A stretch of 45,369 nucleotides of DNA from JANOXC01 sp031418215 (GTDB taxonomy: Bacteria > Bacteroidota > Bacteroidia > AKYH767-A > OLB10): positions 1 to 45,369 of the forward strand of contig JANOXC010000141.1 in NCBI GenBank assembly GCA_031418215.1, read 5' to 3'. The notes under the pieces were generated by a model. It ran no database searches. It was not told the origin of the DNA and saw nothing but the letters and a program-made list of their open reading frames with translations. Position 1 is the stretch's first letter. Each line of letters opens with the position of its first letter. A program made the position numbers and the translations under genes. Of this stretch, positions 8,829-17,003 are shown in pieces.

Positions 8829-9863
8829 ATGAAACTGGTTAGCTATAGGCAGCATAATATTGAAAAAGTTGGTTTGTATATTAACAGCAGGATTTATAAC
8901 CTGAAGGAAGCAGGAAATGCCGGCGGTTTTCATGATGCAGAACCTACTATGGAGCTGCTGCTGAAAGGCGAAGAAAAAAGCATGGAAAGGGCAAGGCATA
9001 TTGAAGAAAAAATAAAAACAGGAAAGTTGCTGACAGAATCTTTTGAATGGAAAGAATTAGAATTTCTGGCTCCGGTTCCTCATCCTACGAGCTGTCGCGA
9101 TGGTTATGCATTCCGCCAACATGTAGCTTCCGCCAGAAGAAACAGAAATGTGGAAATGATTGCTGAATTTGATGAATACCCTATTTTTTATTTCACCAAT
9201 CATCAGGCTATACAAGGCCCTGGTGATATTTGGTGTATGCCCGATCATTTCAAACAATTGGATTTTGAGTTGGAAGCGTCGGTGGTGATCGGTAAAAAAG
9301 GTCGAAATATTAAAGCCAAAGATGCTGATCAGTATATTGCCGGTTATATGATTATGAACGATATGAGTGCCAGGGTTTTGCAAATGGAAGAAATGAAATT
9401 GAATTTGGGCCCTGCAAAGGGGAAAGATTTTTCAACGGTAATTGGTCCGTGGCTTGTAACGCCTGATGAACTTGAGCAATATAAAATCGAATGTAAACCA
9501 GGCCATACGGGTAACAGTTTTAACCTGGAGATGAAATGTATCATCAATGGCATTGAAGTTTCTCGAGGTAATATGGGCGATATGGATTGGACCTTCGCCG
9601 AAATTATTGAACGTTGTGCTTATGGTGTTGACATTTTTCCCGGTGATGTAATCGGCTCCGGCACGGTTGGAACAGGTTGCTTTCTTGAATTAAATGGAAC
9701 GGGGAAATTAAATAATCCTGATTTTAAAGCACAATGGCTAAAGGCTGGAGATGTGGTTGAAATGATGATTACCGGTTTAGGTTGCTTATCAAATACTATT
9801 AAGGAGGTTGATACTGATTTCTCAATACTTGACCTAAAGAAAAAACCTTTAAATGTGCAGTAA
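8829..9863 (+). CDS. Fumarylacetoacetate hydrolase family protein, probable fumarylacetoacetase
   Basis: 344 residues. It probably cleaves fumarylacetoacetate to fumarate and acetoacetate, the last step of tyrosine degradation. The FAH fold residues are present: Asp91 and His98 in RDGYAFRQH correspond to the metal-binding Asp and catalytic His, which are spaced by seven in true FAH. Glu147 and Glu149 (DFELEAS) and Asp178 (MNDMSAR) complete the metal site. The later motif (FPGDVIGSGTVGTGC) is also typical. It is shorter than mammalian FAH (~420), mainly because the N-terminal SH3-like domain is reduced. Pairing with hmgA favours the tyrosine-pathway role over other FAH-family activities such as acylpyruvase or 2-oxohept-3-ene-dioate hydratase. 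The ATG at 8829 follows an A-rich stretch without a clear ribosome binding site. Confidence 0.85.
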   Translation: MKLVSYRQHNIEKVGLYINSRIYNLKEAGNAGGFHDAEPTMELLLKGEEKSMERARHIEEKIKTGKLLTESFEWKELEFLAPVPHPTSCRDGYAFRQHVASARRNRNVEMIAEFDEYPIFYFTNHQAIQGPGDIWCMPDHFKQLDFELEASVVIGKKGRNIKAKDADQYIAGYMIMNDMSARVLQMEEMKLNLGPAKGKDFSTVIGPWLVTPDELEQYKIECKPGHTGNSFNLEMKCIINGIEVSRGNMGDMDWTFAEIIERCAYGVDIFPGDVIGSGTVGTGCFLELNGTGKLNNPDFKAQWLKAGDVVEMMITGLGCLSNTIKEVDTDFSILDLKKKPLNVQ

Positions 9864-10237
9864 TTATTTTTTAGGCTTAATCATTTAGAAAGATTGTAAA
9901 TGGAGTAAAGAGTTCCTGATACATGTCTTATAATTTTTTTTAAATATTATGGATTTCCACACTCGCACTATATATATCAACTGTTTTAGCAATTTTGGAA
10001 GAAAAACAAAGAAATCCTGGATGCATTCGAAAAAGGTGTTTTTTTCTTTGGAATAAGATCACAACTGTTCATTGCTGCCTAAGATTTTTAATTGCAATCA
10101 ACGATGAATATTTAGTAAAATAGTGTTTGAAAGATAGTGTAATAAATATCCTTTAAAGCGTAAGGAATTTCATGTTGGTTCTGATCCTGATAGATTAAGC
10201 ATTAACACGAATCCAACATAATCTTTATATTTGTTAA
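9864..10237. other. Intergenic stretch, no gene recognised
   Basis: These 374 bp between the fumarylacetoacetase-like gene and fdhD hold no convincing ORF, RNA gene or terminator hairpin. The only notable items are a 9-bp TA run at 9969-9977 and a promoter-like TATATTTG just before fdhD. Confidence 0.5.
10226..10233 (+). promoter_or_regulatory. Candidate -7 element immediately upstream of fdhD
   Basis: TATATTTG fits TAnnTTTG and ends only 4 nt before the fdhD ATG at 10238. If used, transcription would begin at or next to the A of the start codon, giving a leaderless mRNA. There is no TTG at the -33 distance, so support is weak. Confidence 0.3.
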
Positions 10238-11113
10238 ATGTCCAAACCTGCTGTTACAGCCACTCAAATAATAAAGGTTGCTGAAAACGATTTTTTATCT
10301 GCTGATGACCTTCTGACAGCTGAAGAACCATTGGAAATTCGGTTGGGGTTTGGCGAAAAAGAACAACGTCAGCAAAAAAATATTTCAGTAACAATGCGAA
10401 CTCCGGGGCATGATTTTGAGCTTGCTTTAGGATTTTTATTTACCGAGGGAATCATCCAAAAAATGGAGGATGTGCTGGCAATTAAATATTGTGTTGGATC
10501 GGGAAATGAAAGTGATGTTGAGAATATTGTGCGTGTGGAATTAGAGGAGAATATATGTCCTGATTTAAAAAATATAGAGCGTAATTTTTACACTACTTCC
10601 AGTTGTGGTGTATGCGGAAAAACGTCAATTGATGCGTTGCGAATTGTTTGTCCGGATTATCGTTCAGCCAATAATATTAAAGTTGGAACGTCTCTGATTT
10701 GTAGTTTGCCAAATGAACTCCGAAAGAGACAAAATATATTTGAACATACCGGTGGATTGCATGCTGCTGCATTATTTGATTTGCAGGGAAATTGCATTTT
10801 GTTGCGCGAAGATGTTGGCAGACACAATGCACTTGATAAGTTAATTGGTGCTGCAATGGGCTTGCATATTTTACCGTTAGATAACCAAATCTTGTTGTTA
10901 AGCGGCAGGGCTAGTTTTGAATTGCTTCAAAAATCAGCCATGGCAGGGTTTAAAATGGTAGCTGCAGTAGGTGCTCCCTCCGGACTGGCAGTTCAGGTTG
11001 CAAAGGAATTTCATATTACGCTGATTGGTTTTTTACGCGCGAAAAGTTTTAATATATATTCGAGTATGGAAAGGGTTGTAAGTGAATCTGAAAGTATTAA
11101 TGTTAGATTGTAA
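10238..11113 (+). CDS. fdhD: Formate dehydrogenase accessory sulfurtransferase FdhD
   Basis: 291 residues. FdhD transfers sulfur from a cysteine desulfurase to the bis-MGD molybdenum cofactor, which formate-dehydrogenase-type enzymes need for activity. The catalytic cysteine loop is present as SSCGVCG (Cys123 and Cys126, matching the C-x-x-C of E. coli FdhD). So are the family motifs RTPGHDFELALGFLFTEG (54-71), TGGLHAAALF and REDVGRHNALDKLIG. It lies 102 bp upstream of a FdhF/YdeP-type oxidoreductase on the same strand, its likely client. No other formate dehydrogenase subunit (beta, gamma, FdhE) is nearby. The ATG at 10238 gives a normal-length protein. Confidence 0.93.
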   Translation: MSKPAVTATQIIKVAENDFLSADDLLTAEEPLEIRLGFGEKEQRQQKNISVTMRTPGHDFELALGFLFTEGIIQKMEDVLAIKYCVGSGNESDVENIVRVELEENICPDLKNIERNFYTTSSCGVCGKTSIDALRIVCPDYRSANNIKVGTSLICSLPNELRKRQNIFEHTGGLHAAALFDLQGNCILLREDVGRHNALDKLIGAAMGLHILPLDNQILLLSGRASFELLQKSAMAGFKMVAAVGAPSGLAVQVAKEFHITLIGFLRAKSFNIYSSMERVVSESESINVRL

Positions 11114-11215
11114 TTTAGGAATCTATATATATTGTCGGATAAGTATTTTGCAAATTCAAGAAAATATTTTAGAAAATGAATCAGTTGATGAACGCAATCT
11201 ACAATTGGAAATTCA

Positions 11216-13525
11216 ATGAGTGACGAAAAAATTAATCAGGCAGAAGAGGAGAATCCTGACCAATTTACCGGGTTAAAACTGGGAACACCTAAGGAAGTTG
11301 CAGCCGGCATTCCCGCGGTAATTTCCAGTGTACAACAGGTTTTTGGTGAAATGAATATTGGCCGTGGTTGGAAAGCGCTTGCAGCATTGAACCAAAAAGA
11401 TGGTTATGATTGTCCGGGTTGTGCATGGCCTGATCCGGATAATGAGCGTTCACATATCGCAGAGTATTGCGAGAATGGTGCTAAAGCAATAGCTGAAGAA
11501 GCCACCAGTAAAAAGCTTACGACGGATTTTTTTACAAATAATTCCGTTGTCGAATTATCTAAACTCAGCGATTTTGAGATTGGCAGGAAAGGCCGCATAG
11601 CACAACCAATGTATTTGCCAAAAGGTGCAAGACATTACGAGGAAATTTCATGGGAGAGCGCCTTTGAGAAAATGGCTTTTCATTTAAATAACCTTGAATC
11701 ACCGGATGAAGCAGTGTTTTATACTTCAGGACGGACAAGTAATGAGGCTGCATTTTTGTATCAGTTATTTGTACGTGAATTTGGAACAAACAACCTGCCT
11801 GATTGTTCCAATATGTGTCATGAATCAAGCGGAGTAGCACTTACTGATGCATTAGGAATAGGAAAAGGATCTGTGAAGCTTGAGGATTTTTATTTGGCGG
11901 AAGTAATTATCATCCTCGGACAGAATCCGGGCACTAACCATCCACGTATGCTTACTGCTTTACAAAAAGCAAAGGAAAAAGGCGCAATGATAATTACGAT
12001 TAACCCTTTATCAGAAACAGGGTTGATTAGTTTTAGTAATCCCCAAACACTAAAGGGTGCATTGGGCATTAAGGCAAAATTGACCGATCTTTTTTTGCAG
12101 GTGAAAATTAATGGCGATATGGCATTACTGAAAGCTATTATGCTGCTGTTGCTGGATGAAGAGAATGAGCATCCAGGGAATGTTTTCGACCAGTCATTTA
12201 TTATTGATCATACACATGGATATGGCGAATTTATTTCCATGCTAAAGAAAAATAATTTGGATGAACTTTCCAGAATAAGTGGTGTATCATTAAACAAGAT
12301 AAAAGAAGCTGTTTCGATTTTAAAATTCAAAAAAAGAATTATCGCTTGTTGGGCAATGGGCTTAACCCAACATAAAAATGCTGTTGATACAATTAGAGAA
12401 GTGGTAAATCTTTTATTGCTGAAAGGCAGTATTGGTAAACCCGGTTCCGGCACTTGCCCGGTTCGTGGACACAGTAATGTGCAGGGTGACCGTACAATGG
12501 GGATATATGAAAAGCCTTCGCCTGAATTTCTTCAACGAATTGAGAAAACATTTGGTTTTGTTCCTCCGACCATTGATGGTTTAGATACTGTGGAATCCAT
12601 TCATGCAATGCATACTGGTAAAGCAAAGGTTTTTATTGCAATGGGTGGAAATTTTTTATCTGCATCACCCGATACGAAGTATACAGCTGATGCATTACGT
12701 AAATGCAGATTAACAGTGCATGTTTCGACTAAGCTAAATAGAAGCCATTTAATTCACGGCGAAGAGGCATTGATACTTCCATGTTTGGGCAGGAGTGACA
12801 AGGATTTGGTAAATGGGGAAGAGCAATTTGTTTCCACAGAAAACTCCATGGGTGTAATACAGTTATCAAAAGGTAATCTTATTCCTATTTCAGATAAGCT
12901 ATTAAGTGAACCGCTAATAGTTGCAAAATTGGCAATGGCTACAATTGGGAAACGGTCAAAGGTAAATTGGGATTTATATTTAAAGCACTACGATTTCATA
13001 AGGAAGGATATTGCCTTTACTATTCCTGGATTCGAGAATTATAATGAGCGTGTAAGAAAGCCAGGGGGATTTTATTTACCAAACGCGGCACGTGATGGCT
13101 CATTCACCACCTTAACAGGAAAAGCCAATTTTAATTCAGCTGAAATTACTGAACATAAATTAGCGCCTGATGAATTGATGATGATGACAATTAGAAGTCA
13201 TGATCAATTTAATACCACCATTTACGGATTGAATGACCGTTACCGTGGTATCTATAATGAAAGACGGGTAATCTTAATGAATATTGATGATATGCAGAGA
13301 TTAGCATTGAAGCCTGGTGACGTAGTGGATATATATAATCATTACGACGGGGTAGAAAGGGTTGCCAGAAAATTTATTTTGGTTGCATATGACATTCCTC
13401 CTCAATGCGTTGCAACTTATTTTCCGGAAACAAATGTATTGGTGCCGATCAACAGTAATGCAGAAAAAAGTAATACACCCACTTCTAAGACTGTAATTGT
13501 AACGTTAAAAATTCACCACATTTAA
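11216..13525 (+). CDS. FdhF/YdeP-family molybdopterin oxidoreductase
   Basis: 769 residues, close to E. coli YdeP (~760). The layout is that of an alpha-type formate dehydrogenase: an N-terminal Cys region, a molybdopterin domain, and a C-terminal dinucleotide-binding domain (NDRYRGIYNERRVI through DMQRLALKPGDVVDIY). The N-terminal region has CPGC (Cys66, Cys69) and Cys85, fewer and differently spaced cysteines than the four-Cys Fe-S motif of classical FdhF, as expected for YdeP-type proteins. Cys201-His202 (DCSNMCHESS) aligns with the SeCys/Cys-His pair that ligates Mo in formate dehydrogenases. LGQNPGTNHPRML and GTCPVRGHSNVQGDRTMGI are cofactor-binding motifs. The physiological substrate of this family is not settled; E. 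coli YdeP is linked to acid resistance. Formate oxidation here is an inference supported mainly by the neighbouring fdhD. Confidence 0.88.
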   Translation: MSDEKINQAEEENPDQFTGLKLGTPKEVAAGIPAVISSVQQVFGEMNIGRGWKALAALNQKDGYDCPGCAWPDPDNERSHIAEYCENGAKAIAEEATSKKLTTDFFTNNSVVELSKLSDFEIGRKGRIAQPMYLPKGARHYEEISWESAFEKMAFHLNNLESPDEAVFYTSGRTSNEAAFLYQLFVREFGTNNLPDCSNMCHESSGVALTDALGIGKGSVKLEDFYLAEVIIILGQNPGTNHPRMLTALQKAKEKGAMIITINPLSETGLISFSNPQTLKGALGIKAKLTDLFLQVKINGDMALLKAIMLLLLDEENEHPGNVFDQSFIIDHTHGYGEFISMLKKNNLDELSRISGVSLNKIKEAVSILKFKKRIIACWAMGLTQHKNAVDTIREVVNLLLLKGSIGKPGSGTCPVRGHSNVQGDRTMGIYEKPSPEFLQRIEKTFGFVPPTIDGLDTVESIHAMHTGKAKVFIAMGGNFLSASPDTKYTADALRKCRLTVHVSTKLNRSHLIHGEEALILPCLGRSDKDLVNGEEQFVSTENSMGVIQLSKGNLIPISDKLLSEPLIVAKLAMATIGKRSKVNWDLYLKHYDFIRKDIAFTIPGFENYNERVRKPGGFYLPNAARDGSFTTLTGKANFNSAEITEHKLAPDELMMMTIRSHDQFNTTIYGLNDRYRGIYNERRVILMNIDDMQRLALKPGDVVDIYNHYDGVERVARKFILVAYDIPPQCVATYFPETNVLVPINSNAEKSNTPTSKTVIVTLKIHHI

Positions 13526-13572
13526 ACTAGATTTCGTGAAGTTGTGATCTGTTTCATTTTTTAACAATAAAA

Positions 13573-13600
13573 AGGCCTTCCGATTTTTATCGAAAGGCCT
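13573..13600 (-). terminator. Rho-independent terminator between converging genes
   Basis: The minus-strand RNA forms AGGCCTTTCGAT, a 4-nt loop, then ATCGGAAGGCCT, with one G-U wobble, followed by TTTTTATTG. This is a classic terminator for the T9SS propeller gene ending at 13636. On the plus strand the same stem has one C-A mismatch and is followed by ATAATTT, so it may also weakly stop the oxidoreductase transcript. Confidence 0.85.
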
Positions 13601-13635
13601 ATAATTTAGAATGATTTATTTAATGAAAACTGATG

Positions 13636-15576
13636 TTAATTCACTGTAAGTTTTCTGACAATGTTATTCACTCCTGCTTTTATGTTTACCATATATATTC
13701 CTTTGCTCAAATTCCTGGTATCTAATTTTAAAGTGTTTTGTCCCACATTAAGATTACCCATTTGTTGAACAGCAACTTCCTGTCCCATGATGTTAATAAA
13801 GGAAACAGAAACCTTGCTTGCCTCGTTCAAATTTAAAGCCATATAACAATCACCACGAGACGGGTTGGGATATATATTGGTTGCTCCGCCAATAGTGCCG
13901 GGATTAGTAATGGCAGTAACTGCAGTTAATGTAACTGGATTCCCTTGCACATTAAAATCAGCATCATTAACATTAAGGCCATCAATATAATTATGTGCAA
14001 CCGGTCCGGAAATATCTGTTAAAATGGTTGAGAAAGTTGCCGGAATTTTATAAGTCCCTGAGCTGCCAATAACAATTGGGCCAACATTTCCATACGTACA
14101 GGCACCATCTGCAGCAGATCCCTGCGTTAAGTTCATTGCTGATGTCCACATATTGTTAGCTACATCATATGCACGCATGTGTAAATCAGGAAATTCGTTA
14201 TTACCGGTAGCAAATAATGCAGTATCTGTATCAAACCAGCTGAAGAAAACTTTATCGCCTGCCCATGTTCTTGATGCTTGACCTCTTTGGAAATAACGGT
14301 CCGTGGATGTACCTCCGGTGTATTGTACTGAGAATGCTTGCGGTTCACCTAAAAATTCAGCTTTCCAAGTTGTTCCGCCATCAGTTGTATACACGTCAAA
14401 TACACCGGTTTCCCCTACAGCTGTATTGATAGAATATCCTGTTGAACCCAATGCACCAATTGTGGTAATGATATGAAGGTTCCCATTCATGTCAACAACT
14501 GCATCATCGTCAAGCCATGCAATGTATTTACCATTTCCTGAATTATTCAAAAGGCCATCAATTGCACTAAGTGTTAAATAATAGGGTGTCGACCAGGTAA
14601 CGCCGCCATCTGTAGTATTACTTAAAATAATAAAATATGATGAATCAGGATTGGCAGAATAATCATAATGACCGTTAATCATTGCATAGCCTTTTAATCC
14701 ATCATTTGCAAATGCAACATTACTGGTACTTGCAAAATCAGCTGTTGTGTCAATTGGGTCAACTGAGACTGGCAAGCTAACAAATACAGTATTATAATTC
14801 ATGTCATTAGTTCCGTTCCAAACTCCATGACGAATTTGTAAAATACCTGAGTATCCTGTTGTCAATTCATTTGTTAACTTGGGATCATACAGATATGTTT
14901 CACCTGTAGCTTTGGTGATTACCATACCATCTGGAACAACAAGGTCAGTACCATCAGGATATGGATGCACAGTAACAACATTAGTAGAAGTAACTGGTCC
15001 TGTTAAATTTCCTGTTCCATGAACATCTGAAATCCAACCGGCACCACCTGTACAAGGGCCATAATAAGTAATAAATCCATTTGCGGGATTGGTGTTTCCT
15101 TGTGGGTTATATATTACTGCATTTGGATATCGACCACGATTTACATCTCCCGGATTATTGTACAATGGGCCTTGATTTACCGTCCAGGTTGCCCCTCCAT
15201 CTGTGGAAACATCAAAATAATATTCACCTGTGGTTGTGCCCAATCCATTAGCAGGATCCGAACGGTGAATAAAAGTAACGGTGTTAATATCAGGGTTGTA
15301 ATCAATGTTTGAACGCACCCCGATTGTAGTAAAAACATTGGCTGAAGTGCCAATAGGGATAACAGTTGCAGTTTGAGATGTGTTGGGCTGGCCTCTTTGT
15401 ACCTCAGGTTTGCTAATTGGAGAGGCTGATCCTGAAGTAGGATAAGAAATGAAGTCACCTCTTCTGATTGCATCCCGTTTTTTAATCACTTCTTTGGCAG
15501 ATACAATTTTGTTGACTTGAGCAAATGATGAAAATGAAATCATCACGCTGACACAGTAAAGTAATAGTTTTTTCAT
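13636..15576 (-). CDS. T9SS-secreted protein with BNR/sialidase-like beta-propeller
   Basis: 646 residues. It has a signal peptide (MKKLLLYCVSVMISFSSFAQ) and a long extracellular part with several Asp-box-like motifs (STDGGATW, NTTDGGVTW, YTTDGGTTW) typical of BNR/sialidase-type propeller blades. The final ~78 residues (from about 569: NIYPNPSRGDC, later NLSKGIYMVNI and a basic end) form a type A T9SS sorting domain, so it should be surface-exposed or released. I see no complete sialidase active site (no Arg triad or RIP motif), so enzymatic function is not claimed. It is flanked by terminators at both ends (13573-13600 and 15765-15799), which suggests a single-gene transcript. Confidence 0.85.
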   Translation of the reverse strand: MKKLLLYCVSVMISFSSFAQVNKIVSAKEVIKKRDAIRRGDFISYPTSGSASPISKPEVQRGQPNTSQTATVIPIGTSANVFTTIGVRSNIDYNPDINTVTFIHRSDPANGLGTTTGEYYFDVSTDGGATWTVNQGPLYNNPGDVNRGRYPNAVIYNPQGNTNPANGFITYYGPCTGGAGWISDVHGTGNLTGPVTSTNVVTVHPYPDGTDLVVPDGMVITKATGETYLYDPKLTNELTTGYSGILQIRHGVWNGTNDMNYNTVFVSLPVSVDPIDTTADFASTSNVAFANDGLKGYAMINGHYDYSANPDSSYFIILSNTTDGGVTWSTPYYLTLSAIDGLLNNSGNGKYIAWLDDDAVVDMNGNLHIITTIGALGSTGYSINTAVGETGVFDVYTTDGGTTWKAEFLGEPQAFSVQYTGGTSTDRYFQRGQASRTWAGDKVFFSWFDTDTALFATGNNEFPDLHMRAYDVANNMWTSAMNLTQGSAADGACTYGNVGPIVIGSSGTYKIPATFSTILTDISGPVAHNYIDGLNVNDADFNVQGNPVTLTAVTAITNPGTIGGATNIYPNPSRGDCYMALNLNEASKVSVSFINIMGQEVAVQQMGNLNVGQNTLKLDTRNLSKGIYMVNIKAGVNNIVRKLTVN

Positions 15577-15764
15577 GTTTTGTTTTTCTTTTTTTAAAGA
15601 TTATTTGCGCTAAAATAAAAGTATGCCGCCAGATTTTGATCATTTGATTGTAAAAAAAGGGACATTGTATCAGAATAAATAGATTTATGATTATTTTCCA
15701 AAGGAGATCTTTAATTTAGAGTAAAAATCAACTTACAATAAAACTGAGTTCAAATACATAATAA

Positions 15765-15799
15765 TTGAAAAGCCGGCTCATGAAAAGCCGGCTTTTCAA
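15765..15799 (-). terminator. Intrinsic terminator hairpin
   Basis: A 14-bp perfect stem (arm ttgaaaagccggct, exact complement agccggcttttcaa) with a 7-nt loop lies 20 nt after the stop codon of the unknown exported protein at 15820-16413. On the minus strand it ends in CTTTTCAATTATT, moderately U-rich. It probably isolates that gene from the T9SS propeller gene downstream. Confidence 0.8.
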
Positions 15800-15819
15800 C
15801 GTTTGAAAAAATGTTACTT

Positions 15820-16413
15820 TCAACTTCTGAAAAATAGTCCATCATTAACCTTTTTCAAAAAATTGATCCCGGCTTCAACCAGACTGTTCACAATATGATT
15901 TAAAACAGGTTTCTTAACAGTTTTAATTTTTTCGCCTGAATTCATTTTAACCTCCACATTATTTTCCACAACGTTCGAAGGTGTATTATTACGCTCCTGA
16001 ATAATAATATTATCAATATTGCTGGATGCTGTAATATTGGAAGTATTAGGATTAATGGAAAGGTTCGACTCAAAATTATTTTCCTTTTGGTTACTGATAC
16101 AAGCCGTTAGTTTTGATTTATTAACTGATGAAATCATCACATCTTCAATTGTAACATGTATTGTTTTTAATCCATTTTGGTATACAGTCTCCACGTTTTT
16201 TAAGAAGACCTTTCCTTTGTTGATGCGATTTGCTTTAATCATCACTTCAGGCATATGAACCCTGGTGATCCATTCTCCTTGATAATAAACAGTCTCTTTA
16301 GTCAGGGTTGTTTTCGCAAAAGAAGGTTGTGTGATAATTAATGATAGCATTAAAAAGCTCAAGGAAAGCAGCGTTACCAGTTGATTAGATTTTTTGATTT
16401 GGAGATTTTTCAT
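15820..16413 (-). CDS. Exported protein of unknown function
   Basis: 197 residues, not recognised as any family. The N-terminus is a clear Sec signal (basic KKSNQ, then LVTLLSLSFLMLSLII, then TQPSFAKT as the likely cleavage region). The mature part begins with a short, beta-rich region (residues ~38-85: TVYYQGEWITRVHMPEVMIKA, LKTIHVTIEDVMIS). A polar Asn/Ser-rich middle follows, and then a short helical tail with hydrophobic and basic residues (IVNSLVEAGINFLKKVNDGLF). No T9SS domain is seen. It appears monocistronic, with its own terminator and a good promoter overlapped by a palindrome (16457-16498), so it is probably under dedicated control. It could be a small envelope stress or surface protein, but this is only a guess. 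Confidence 0.65.
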   Translation of the reverse strand: MKNLQIKKSNQLVTLLSLSFLMLSLIITQPSFAKTTLTKETVYYQGEWITRVHMPEVMIKANRINKGKVFLKNVETVYQNGLKTIHVTIEDVMISSVNKSKLTACISNQKENNFESNLSINPNTSNITASSNIDNIIIQERNNTPSNVVENNVEVKMNSGEKIKTVKKPVLNHIVNSLVEAGINFLKKVNDGLFFRS

Positions 16414-16456
16414 GGGTTGATGTTTTTGAAAGTGTTTAACCTATTAATTGATGATG

Positions 16457-16498
16457 CAAAGATATATCCTTAGGATGGTACTATGCAAGACATAGTAC
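16457..16498 (-). promoter_or_regulatory. Bacteroidota-type promoter with palindrome on the -33 box
   Basis: On the minus strand TATCTTTG (16457-16464) matches the -7 consensus TAnnTTTG, and TTG (16486-16488) lies 21 nt upstream as a -33 element. The -33 TTG sits in the 5-nt spacer of a perfect 8-bp dyad, GTACTATG-TCTTG-CATAGTAC (16478-16498). A dimeric regulator bound here would compete with or position RNA polymerase. The gene controlled is the exported unknown at 15820-16413, with a leader of about 37 nt. Confidence 0.6.
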
Positions 16499-16966
16499 TA
16501 ATATTATTTAAGATTAAACTTAACTAATTGAAAAACAATAACAATAATTTTAGTTTGAATATAAAATAACTTAAAAAATGATCAAGATTAACCTTTTTTG
16601 AACTTCAAAAGTTCATTTTCTCCTGATTTTCGGCGTTGGAGCCCTTTCTTAAACTAGTTAAATGAATATAAATTATTTCTAATTCAAGTAGTTTAGGTTG
16701 ATTTTGAGGAAACTAAACTATGGGATTCACTTTATTGATTTTGTTGTTTGCGGGAACAATTGCTTTAGAAGATTCTCTTCTGTAAAATAGATATGGATTA
16801 AAGCAATTATAAGAGCTGCTGTTAATTGGTTCTTTTATCGGTACTTGGGATGGCGTGCCTTGTGGAAGTTAAAATAATGCAGTACATTGTCGAAACAATT
16901 CATTTCAGTTGATTTTTGGATTGGGTAGTACTTTTTTAACATCAGTGGAATACAGCTTAAAATCTT

Positions 16967-16974
16967 TATTTTTG
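16967..16974 (+). promoter_or_regulatory. Candidate -7 element for the TPR-comA run
   Basis: TATTTTTG matches TAnnTTTG and lies 29 nt before the ATG of the TPR gene. No good TTG is seen at -33, so the call is tentative. It would drive the closely spaced genes from 17004 to 21017. Confidence 0.4.
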
Positions 16975-17003
16975 TAGAATCAGCATTTTGAAGAACGCAA
17001 GGC

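Larger units (their letters stand above)
16414..17003. other. 590-bp intergenic region between divergent genes
   Basis: It contains the promoter and palindrome for the minus-strand unknown protein (16457-16498) and a candidate promoter for the TPR gene (16967-16974). The middle (about 16500-16960) is AT-rich. I found no supported ORF, tRNA, repeat array or strong hairpin there; a short minus-strand ORF overlapping the TPR gene start has no recognisable features. Confidence 0.5.

Noticed and set aside
16500..16960. A degraded gene or small RNA in the long gap before the TPR gene
   Set aside because: Translation in all frames gave no recognisable fragments, and no stable hairpin with a terminator-like end was found.
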